Source: Methanomicrobiales archaeon (GTDB lineage: Archaea > Halobacteriota > Methanomicrobia > Methanomicrobiales > Methanoculleaceae). From it: a DNA stretch of 18,043 nucleotides. The number at the start of each line of letters is the position of its first letter. Position 1 is the stretch's first letter. Shown here piece by piece: positions 13,061-18,043 of the stretch. The notes beneath the pieces are model-generated. The model was not told the origin of the DNA and did no database searches. It was given only the letters and a program-made list of their open reading frames with translations. The position numbers and the translations under genes are program-made. Location: assembly GCA_012797575.1 (NCBI GenBank), contig JAAZOW010000218.1, forward strand, positions 1 to 18,043, in the 5' to 3' direction.

Positions 13061-13459
13061 CTATTCTGCGGCCGCTTTTGGCTCGTTGAAGTGTTCGGCT
13101 AGCGACTTTGCACCGTGCTGCTTCACGACGGCGTTGATCTGGACGAGATCAGCGCTGATCTCGTTACCCCGCACCGATTTTCTGCGGCGCTGTCCATCTA
13201 TGGTTGGGTGGAACCCGACGCCCTTGGAGAGCAGGATCCGCCGCCGCGCGGAACCCGGGAGGTCGCGGCGTGCCGGTATGCCGGTCCTGTCTGTGGCGCC
13301 GGTGATCCTGATCCTGTAGCCAGCAAGGCCAAGGATCCCCCCGTCGATCTCGTCACCGATGCGCTTGCCGATGAGCGCCCGTGCGGCAGGATCGGCCGCA
13401 TCGATCTTGTATGAACGCCCGGTATCCGGGTCTGATAGGATGATCTTGAAATCCACCAT
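13061..13459 (-). CDS. rps6e: 30S ribosomal protein S6e
   Basis: S6e is an archaeal/eukaryotic small-subunit ribosomal protein. The 132-residue product begins MVDFKIILSDPDTGRSYKID, then LIGKRIGDEIDGGILGLAGYRIRITGATDRTG (about 29-60), which contains the family signature around the G-D-E-I-x-G turn, followed by the conserved basic run RRILLSKGVGFHP and DGQRRRKSVRGNEISADLVQIN. It lacks the long phosphorylated C-terminal helix of eukaryotic S6, as expected for Archaea. An AAGGAG Shine-Dalgarno sequence 8 nt before the ATG fixes the start. It lies 106 bp downstream of infB on the same strand, but has its own AT-rich promoter-like region (TTTTAATAC, near 13502-13511), so it may be separately transcribed. 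Confidence 0.96.
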   Translation of the reverse strand: MVDFKIILSDPDTGRSYKIDAADPAARALIGKRIGDEIDGGILGLAGYRIRITGATDRTGIPARRDLPGSARRRILLSKGVGFHPTIDGQRRRKSVRGNEISADLVQINAVVKQHGAKSLAEHFNEPKAAAE

Positions 13460-13467
13460 CTTGACGA

Positions 13468-13473
13468 CTCCTT
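13468..13473 (-). promoter_or_regulatory. Shine-Dalgarno sequence of rps6e
   Basis: AAGGAG on the minus strand lies 8 nt before the ATG at 13459. It is the strongest ribosome-binding site in the window, fitting a highly translated ribosomal protein and contrasting with the many leaderless starts. Confidence 0.65.
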
Positions 13474-13565
13474 CGAAAGTACCTATACAATTTGAGAATG
13501 TGGTATTAAAAGCCTGCTTCCGCAGAGCTCGCCGGCGGTACAGGAATCCGCCCGGGAGAACAGGC

Positions 13566-15347
13566 TCACTTCCCCCAGAAGGGATCCTCCCGACGTTTGA
13601 GGGAGGTGAACTCCTCCAGGATCTCCAGCATGCTCGGGCTTAAGAGATCGAGCATCTCCCGCTCGATCACCTTCACGTGCCGCTCCGGTATATCCACGTA
13701 GAGGTCATCGCCGACGTTTATCTGGCGGCCGACGGTCGGCCCCTCGATCGAGATAGCCACCTCCTTGCCCGCATCCACCTCGTGGACAGTCTCGCTCCGG
13801 TCCTGAATCTGCCTGAGATGGCCTATCCTCTTTCCGTCTGTGAGGATAAGGTTGACATCGCTCTGGAGTTTCCCGCCGAGAACCCTGACGCCGACGACCG
13901 CGGGGTTACTCTGCCTGAAGACGCAGTCCGGGAGGAGCCGGATCTTTGCGGGCATGATCAGCTTCTCGAACCGCTGGCGCTCGAGCTCCTGTTTCTTTGC
14001 ATCCCGCCACTCCACGTAGTCATCGATGAGCTGGTAGATGACTCCGCCCTCAAATACGCTGACGTGCGATATCGAGGCATCGGCCAGGGTATCGACTGCA
14101 TCCGGCAGGATGGGGGTGTTGAAGGCGAGGATGGCGCTGTAGAGGGGATCCTTGATCGTCCCGGCCTCGATGACGTCGTGACGGGTGACCGGCCCGACGG
14201 CGGCGCGCATCACCTGGATCTGGTGCCCCTCAAGCTCCTTTGAGAGGGCTTCGAGGGCACCGATGGTATCTGCCCTGATGATGATCCCGAGATCGGAGAG
14301 GGTCACCTGGATGTCCTGGACCTCATGGCGGACCTGCTCGATCACCTCATCCCGGTTGGAACCCTTGATTGCGCGCAGGGGAGAGCCTGCGATGACGCTA
14401 TCGAGCCTCGGGGCGGCCACCTTGATGCCTGCAGCAGCGGTGACGGATCTGACTCGCTCGAACCGCTCCTCCACCAGGATCTCCTTCATGGGCCGTGGCT
14501 TTAAGAGGGAACGCACCTTGGTCTCGATGATCTCCTCGTTCCCTGCGACGACGATCTCATCCCCGACTGAGAGGGTTCCGTCATAGAGGATCACATCCAG
14601 CGTCATTCCAAGCCCACGTTCCTCTTTCACCTCAAGCACGGTGCCGGCGCCGGGACCATCGGCGCTGACCGTGAGATTCTCGGTCATGTAGCGCTGGGCA
14701 AGCCCGATCAGCACCATGAGGATGTCGGGGATCCCCTCGCCGGTGAGGGCGCTCGTCGGTACGATGCAGATGTTCCGCGCGAAATCGGTGACCCGGTCGA
14801 ACCGTTCGGAGTTGAACCCGAGGTCTGAGAGTTTCCCGACAAGCTCGTAGACCTTCGTCTCGAGGATGCCCTGGACGCGCTCGTTCTGCTTTTCAAACGT
14901 CTTTATGAACGGTTCGCCCTTCTGGGCGCGCCAGCCGTGGATACGATCGACCTTGTTGGCCGCGATGACGAACGGGGTCTTGTAGTTGCGCAAGATCTGG
15001 AGCGCTTCGATCGTCTGGGGCCGGAAGCCCTCGTTGATATCCACCACGACGATCGCCATATCGGCGAGCGCCCCCCCGCGCGCGCGGAGGGTGGTGAAGG
15101 CGTGGTGCCCCGGGGTGTCGATGAAGAGGAGGCCCGGGACGTTGATGCTGACCCGGCTCAAGGCTCCGCTCATGCGGGTGATTGCATCGATGGGAACGAG
15201 CGTGGCGCCGATGTGCTGCGTGATCGCTCCCTCCTCCGTTGACGTCACGGATGAACCCCGGATCCTGTCCAGGAGTGACGTCTTACCGTGGTCTACGTGG
15301 CCCATCACGCAGACGATGGGGGTCCTGATCGTTGATCTCTTTGCCAT
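13566..15347 (-). CDS. infB: Translation initiation factor IF-2 (aIF5B)
   Basis: aIF5B is the GTPase that promotes ribosomal subunit joining during initiation. The 593-residue product has the expected archaeal length, without the long N-terminal extension of bacterial or eukaryotic forms, and no intein interrupts it. GTPase motifs are G1 GHVDHGKT (16-23), T43 in the switch I region (GAITQHIGAT), G3 DTPGH (77-81), G4 NKVD (131-134) and G5 SAL (199-201). Domain II follows from about 225, domain III around 340-440 and the C-terminal domain IV after it. I start at ATG 15347; an in-frame GTG at 15356 is part of a likely GTGAT ribosome-binding site. It is followed by rps6e on the same strand. The promoter is in the upstream AT-richer stretch before 15420. 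Confidence 0.97.
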   Translation of the reverse strand: MAKRSTIRTPIVCVMGHVDHGKTSLLDRIRGSSVTSTEEGAITQHIGATLVPIDAITRMSGALSRVSINVPGLLFIDTPGHHAFTTLRARGGALADMAIVVVDINEGFRPQTIEALQILRNYKTPFVIAANKVDRIHGWRAQKGEPFIKTFEKQNERVQGILETKVYELVGKLSDLGFNSERFDRVTDFARNICIVPTSALTGEGIPDILMVLIGLAQRYMTENLTVSADGPGAGTVLEVKEERGLGMTLDVILYDGTLSVGDEIVVAGNEEIIETKVRSLLKPRPMKEILVEERFERVRSVTAAAGIKVAAPRLDSVIAGSPLRAIKGSNRDEVIEQVRHEVQDIQVTLSDLGIIIRADTIGALEALSKELEGHQIQVMRAAVGPVTRHDVIEAGTIKDPLYSAILAFNTPILPDAVDTLADASISHVSVFEGGVIYQLIDDYVEWRDAKKQELERQRFEKLIMPAKIRLLPDCVFRQSNPAVVGVRVLGGKLQSDVNLILTDGKRIGHLRQIQDRSETVHEVDAGKEVAISIEGPTVGRQINVGDDLYVDIPERHVKVIEREMLDLLSPSMLEILEEFTSLKRREDPFWGK

Positions 15348-15639
15348 GACAATCACTTTCCTGTATGTGGAGTATAGATGAATATTTCCCGAAAATCATG
15401 GGATATCGATTATTTCTTTCTGGATTGCGCCGCCATCTGACTGGTTCCTGTACCCTCCGGGGCACCCGGATCGATGGTATGTTATAGAGCGTGGATTTTA
15501 TTAATGGTTCTCCTGGAATCGCAATCCCCCCCGGACGGTGGAGATCTGGTCGGGAGGGGTTCGGGGACTACTGCGTCATGTCGTCGAAAATTCGGAGATC
15601 TTCGGAGGTGTCTTGAGCCCTCCTTGCGCCCTTTACCGT

Positions 15640-15660
15640 CATATTGAAAGCAGACTGGGG
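15640..15660 (+). repeat. Direct repeat, copy A
   Basis: CATATTGAAAGCAGACTGGG and one more G. It matches copy B (15840-15860) at 18 of 21 positions, the first ten being identical. The two copies lie exactly 200 bp apart, which is not a multiple of three. Confidence 0.6.
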
Positions 15661-15698
15661 AGAGGGGCGCATGCCACCTCCCCGTCTGCCCCTCCCCC
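15657..15698 (+). repeat. Inverted repeat / hairpin next to repeat copy A
   Basis: GAGGGGC (15662-15668) pairs perfectly with GCCCCTC (15688-15694). With A15661 bulged, GGGG (15657-15660) continues the stem with CCCC (15695-15698), giving about 11 bp around a 19-nt loop. Confidence 0.5.
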
Positions 15699-15805
15699 AG
15701 AGGCGATACCTCCCACGGTCCAGGGCATGGGGAGAGTCTGAAGAGGGAGCCAGCGCGTGAATTTCCTCTCCCGGATACGGCTTTCCTCGGGTATCGCCAC
15801 GACTG

Positions 15806-15832
15806 CCCCCGGCCCCGGCCCCGGGGCGGGGG
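15806..15832 (+). repeat. GC-only hairpin
   Basis: GCCCCGG (15812-15818) is complementary to CCGGGGC (15821-15827), and CCCCC (15806-15810) to GGGGG (15828-15832) with one bulged base. The tip would open slightly because the central loop is only two bases. It lies just before repeat copy B and is not followed by a T-run, so it is not an ordinary terminator. Confidence 0.5.
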
Positions 15833-15839
15833 ATGCCGG

Positions 15840-15860
15840 CATATTGAAACCAGACGGGTG
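15840..15860 (+). repeat. Direct repeat, copy B
   Basis: CATATTGAAACCAGACGGGT and one more G, the partner of copy A at 15640-15660, in the same orientation. Confidence 0.6.
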
Positions 15861-16030
15861 AGGGGAGATCTCGGAAAACCAGGTTATTGTCGTCATTCCG
15901 TGTGATCGGTGGCGTTCCATCTCGTCAAAATCTCTGAAGATACGGTGACAACGAGCACTACGCCTGCGCCTGCAGCCGTGGATCCGTCGCGCCCTCCAGA
16001 CCTCGCACGGGTGTCGGGATGGTGCAGAGA

Positions 16031-16040
16031 TACATTAATC
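16031..16040 (+). promoter_or_regulatory. Probable TATA box for tRNA-His
   Basis: TACATTAATC lies 33-42 bases before the mature tRNA 5' end, which puts transcription start a few bases to a dozen bases upstream of the tRNA. Similar in sequence and position to the ATTAAT element ahead of tRNA-Ser. Confidence 0.4.
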
Positions 16041-16072
16041 AAATCTGACCACCAATTACTATGAGTACATCT

Positions 16073-16145
16073 GCCAGGGTGGGGTAGACGGTTATCCTAA
16101 GGGACTGTGGATCCCTCGACCCGGGTTCGAATCTCGGCCCTGGCC
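16073..16145 (+). tRNA. tRNA-His (anticodon GTG)
   Basis: The 73-nt gene has acceptor stem GCCAGGG (16073-16079) pairing perfectly with CCCTGGC (16138-16144) and discriminator C73 (16145), the histidine identity base. Anticodon stem AGGGA (16100-16104) pairs with TCCCT (16112-16116) around CTGTGGA, giving anticodon GTG at 16107-16109. T stem CCGGG/CTCGG encloses TTCGAAT, with one G-U pair. The base at -1 is T, not G, so the extra G-1 of histidine tRNA is not encoded and must be added after transcription. No intron and no encoded CCA. Confidence 0.95.
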
Positions 16146-16187
16146 CTTCTATTTCTCTTCGATCTTCGCCCCGGAAGCGGGGGTAGT

Positions 16188-16610
16188 TTACGCGATCCGC
16201 TCTCCAGCACCCCAAAGCCGGGGGGTCTGGTCGTAGATCTCTTCGACTGTGAGGACAACTGCTGCCATATTCTCTATGCGGGCCGCAAATTCCTCAGTAT
16301 GTCCTGCCCAGACATCCTTATTGAGCGCCGCTGTCACCTCATCGTGCCTGTGGATCACCGCTCGCCCCTTCACCTTGTAGGCTGTAAACGGGGGGGTCCA
16401 TTCCCAGACGCAGATCGACGCGACAGGGTTCTGTACGAGGTTTTCGTAGGTCTGCATATAGTAGAGCTCACCCCATATGACGGTCTCAGGATCCCTGACC
16501 GTGATCGATTTGGCTGCGACGTTGGGTATTCCGCCGACCCCGGTGGTCGCGACGGGGACGGAGTGCCAGTCCCGCAGGAGCACAATAAGGCCATCAGGCA
16601 TCATCACCAT
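16188..16610 (-). CDS. Pyridoxamine 5'-phosphate oxidase-like flavin split-barrel protein
   Basis: The 140-residue protein resembles the small PNPOx-like split-barrel family, which forms dimers and binds FMN or, in some actinobacterial and archaeal members, coenzyme F420. Features are VPVATTGVGGIPNVAAKSITVRD (about 18-40), a strand pair IWGELYYMQTYENLVQNP (about 45-62), SICVWEW and the C-terminal YKVKGRAVIHR. The short conserved G-x-PNVA-x-K segment is typical of the first barrel strands. Function cannot be set from sequence; it is not necessarily involved in vitamin B6. The start is uncertain among ATGs at 16610, 16604 and 16601; I use 16610 because an AGGTGTGA ribosome-binding site lies 7 nt upstream. 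It is convergent with tRNA-His and divergent from the serpin gene, so it is transcribed alone. Confidence 0.82.
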   Translation of the reverse strand: MVMMPDGLIVLLRDWHSVPVATTGVGGIPNVAAKSITVRDPETVIWGELYYMQTYENLVQNPVASICVWEWTPPFTAYKVKGRAVIHRHDEVTAALNKDVWAGHTEEFAARIENMAAVVLTVEEIYDQTPRLWGAGERIA

Positions 16611-16787
16611 GGATCAATCACACCTGGACTGTTGCACTTGCGATCGTAGCATATGAGGTTGATCATCCCTGCACCGCTCAAGGGTAGCCCGTGACCGTTC
16701 TGACACGGATACACAGAGGCGACGGTGCTTGGGGCAACCGACCCCTCCCAGGCTCGATCCGGCAAGATCCTTCGAAGCTAACGTATG

Positions 16788-16794
16788 CTATATC
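16788..16794 (+). promoter_or_regulatory. TATA box for the serpin gene
   Basis: CTATATC is centred about 29 bases before the ATG at 16820. No Shine-Dalgarno sequence lies between, so the serpin mRNA is probably leaderless. The rest of the 16611-16819 gap shows nothing I recognise. Confidence 0.5.
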
Positions 16795-16819
16795 TACCCG
16801 GCACACCATATCGCAGACC

Positions 16820-18043
16820 ATGAAGAGAATGACTCTCAGCCTGCTCCTCCTCGCAGGCCTCATCACACTCACCTGTATCGTCGCGGGGTGCATCGATACG
16901 TCGGGAACGACGATCACAGACCCGACCCCTCCACCGGATGTTGGTCCCGGCGACGTCTCGGTGGGGAATGCTCGCTTCGCATCCGATCTCTACGGGCAGC
17001 TTGCAGCCGATCCACACTATGCGGGGAAGAACCTCTTCTTCTCGCCCTACAGCATCTCCTCAGCCCTGGCGATCACCTCCGAGGGCGCCCGGGGCAAGAC
17101 CGCCGACGAGATCAGGGCGGTACTCCACCTCCCGGCAGACGACGCTCTCCGAAGAGAAGGGTTTGCAGCGATCGATGCCTGCCTGAACACCGGGGATGAA
17201 AACTATACCCTCCGCACAGCAAACGCTCTCTGGGCTGAGAAGACGCACCTATTCCTCCCCGAGTATGTCGATGTGGCCAGGCGCTGGTACGGAGCGGACG
17301 CGATAAACCTTGACTTCATCAACGACCCCGAGGGATCGCGTGCAACCATCAACCGCTGGGTCGAGGAGAAGACCGAGGAGAAGATCCCCGATCTCCTCCC
17401 GCGCGGCTCGATCGATGCACTCACCAGGCTCGTGATCACAAACGCCATCTACTTCAAGGGTACCTGGGCCGACCAGTTCGACCCGGAGAAGACCCGGGAG
17501 GAGGAGTTCCGTATCGGGCCCGGTGAGGTCGTGACCGTCCAGATGATGCAGCGGGCGGATACCACATACGGATACAGCGAGACTGATACCCTCCAGGTGC
17601 TTGAGATGCCGTATGCGCATGGGAGCGGCAGCGAACTCTCGATGCTCATCCTCCTCCCGAAAGAGGACAACCTGACGGCCGCAGAAGAGGCGCTCGGGGC
17701 GATCGATGATCTCAGGCAACCCCTCGGCAAACAGCGCGTCGATGTCTTCTTCCCGAAGTTCACGCTTGATGTGGGGTACAGTCTCCCGGAGATGCTTGCG
17801 GAGATGGGGATGCCGACGGCGTTTACCGACGGTGCTGACTTCTCGGGGATGGATGGCACAAGAGATCTCTCCATAAGTGACGTCGTCCATAAGGCGTTTG
17901 TCGATGTGAACGAGGAGGGCACCGAGGCCGCGGCAGCGACCGGGGTAGTCGTCGGTCCGGTGAGCGCACCGCCGACTGCAGTACCCGTCTTCCGGGCGGA
18001 CCACCCGTTCGTCTTCCTCATCATGGAGAAGGATTCCGGCACG
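16820..18043 (+). CDS. Secreted lipoprotein serpin (serine protease inhibitor), 3' end outside the window
   Basis: The 408 visible residues cover nearly the whole serpin fold; only the last strand or so is missing. A signal sequence (MKRMTLSLLLLAGLITLTCI) is followed by a lipobox VAGC with C24, so the protein is probably a lipoprotein anchored outside the cell, then a Thr/Pro-rich linker (about 25-45). Serpin landmarks include NLFFSPYSISSALAITSEGA, VITNAIYFKGTWADQFDP, and the breach/hinge segment EEGTEAAAAT (365-374). The hinge has small residues at P12-P9, the pattern of inhibitory serpins. Counting from P15 (G367) places P1-P1' at V381-S382, preceded by Pro, suggesting elastase-like target specificity. 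After the reactive loop the FRADHPFVFLI signature follows. Leaderless start with TATA at 16788. The target protease is unknown. Confidence 0.93.
   Translation, partial: MKRMTLSLLLLAGLITLTCIVAGCIDTSGTTITDPTPPPDVGPGDVSVGNARFASDLYGQLAADPHYAGKNLFFSPYSISSALAITSEGARGKTADEIRAVLHLPADDALRREGFAAIDACLNTGDENYTLRTANALWAEKTHLFLPEYVDVARRWYGADAINLDFINDPEGSRATINRWVEEKTEEKIPDLLPRGSIDALTRLVITNAIYFKGTWADQFDPEKTREEEFRIGPGEVVTVQMMQRADTTYGYSETDTLQVLEMPYAHGSGSELSMLILLPKEDNLTAAEEALGAIDDLRQPLGKQRVDVFFPKFTLDVGYSLPEMLAEMGMPTAFTDGADFSGMDGTRDLSISDVVHKAFVDVNEEGTEAAAATGVVVGPVSAPPTAVPVFRADHPFVFLIMEKDSGT

Larger units (their letters stand above)
15348..16072. other. Gene-poor region between infB and tRNA-His
   Basis: About 720 bp without a convincing gene. 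The first 150 bp are AT-richer and must hold the infB promoter. Two open frames (15538-15741 plus; 15639-15920 minus) have shadow-like composition and no motif. The minus-strand frame reads the two copies of a local repeat in different frames, which argues against coding. The region holds the repeat pair and hairpins described separately, and the tRNA-His promoter at its right end. Confidence 0.6.

Noticed and set aside
13566..15347. Possible intein in aIF5B
   Set aside because: Archaeal infB genes sometimes carry one, but the protein runs uninterrupted through all GTPase motifs at normal length (593 residues).
15806..15832. GC hairpin as an intrinsic terminator
   Set aside because: No T-run follows on either strand and no gene ends next to it.
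15639..15920. 93-codon minus-strand open frame in the repeat region
   Set aside because: Low-complexity Pro/Gly content arises from the GC hairpins, and the frame reads the two direct repeat copies in different frames, which a real coding repeat would not.
17249..18004. Minus-strand open frame of 251 codons opposite the serpin
   Set aside because: Antisense shadow; the plus strand has signal peptide, serpin motifs and promoter.
1..18043. CRISPR array, transposon or prophage
   Set aside because: No regularly spaced repeats, terminal inverted repeats with transposase, integrase or phage structural genes were seen. The only repeat pair is a single 21-bp duplication.

Overview
The window is archaeal, most likely from a methanogen of the Methanomicrobiales (Methanoculleus-like); the genus is an inference from GC-rich coding style and protein similarity from memory. 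Direct archaeal signatures are transcription factor TFB, SRP19, ribosomal proteins S6e and S8e, aIF5B, fibrillarin, Nop5, Cbf5 and Gar1, TATA-type promoters about 26-30 bases ahead of start codons, and intron-less tRNA genes without an encoded CCA. Genes are short transcription units that often switch strand, which is typical of a core chromosomal region. No integrase, transposase, CRISPR array or phage gene was seen.

Layout. 1-2886 (minus): a TctA-like membrane permease, then nop5 and flpA (the protein core of the C/D-box 2'-O-methylation RNP, overlapping by 4 bp), then the start of a DUF1614-type membrane protein cut by the window edge. 2976-4696 (plus): hemD and cbf5 (4-bp overlap), then tRNA-Ser(GGA). 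4970-7326 (minus): two units, gar1-tfb-tRNA-Ala(CGC) and srp19-PHP phosphoesterase. 7381-8514 (plus): hypB (hydrogenase nickel insertion) and rps8e. 8566-10346 (minus): a SoxB-like metallophosphatase with an overlapping DsrE-like protein. 10456-11336 (plus): an unrecognised gene overlapping a DUF2240 gene. 11350-11907 (minus): a TrmO-type tRNA methyltransferase. 12014-13012 (plus): a radical SAM enzyme. 13061-15347 (minus): infB and rps6e. 15348-16072: about 700 bp without a gene, holding a direct repeat pair exactly 200 bp apart and two strong hairpins. 16073-18043: tRNA-His(GTG), a flavin-type split-barrel protein, and a lipoprotein serpin that runs off the end.

The main theme is the information-processing machinery: RNA-guided rRNA/tRNA modification (FlpA, Nop5, Cbf5, Gar1), tRNA modification (TrmO), transcription (TFB), translation (S6e, S8e, IF-2, three tRNAs) and protein targeting (SRP19). 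Metabolic genes are scattered between them (tetrapyrrole synthesis, Ni-hydrogenase maturation). The less ordinary parts are the SoxB-like/DsrE pair, the unknown-DUF2240 pair, the radical SAM protein with three cysteine clusters, the repeat-bearing intergenic region, and the apparently secreted inhibitory serpin. I found no clear multi-gene novel system; these are the best places to look.
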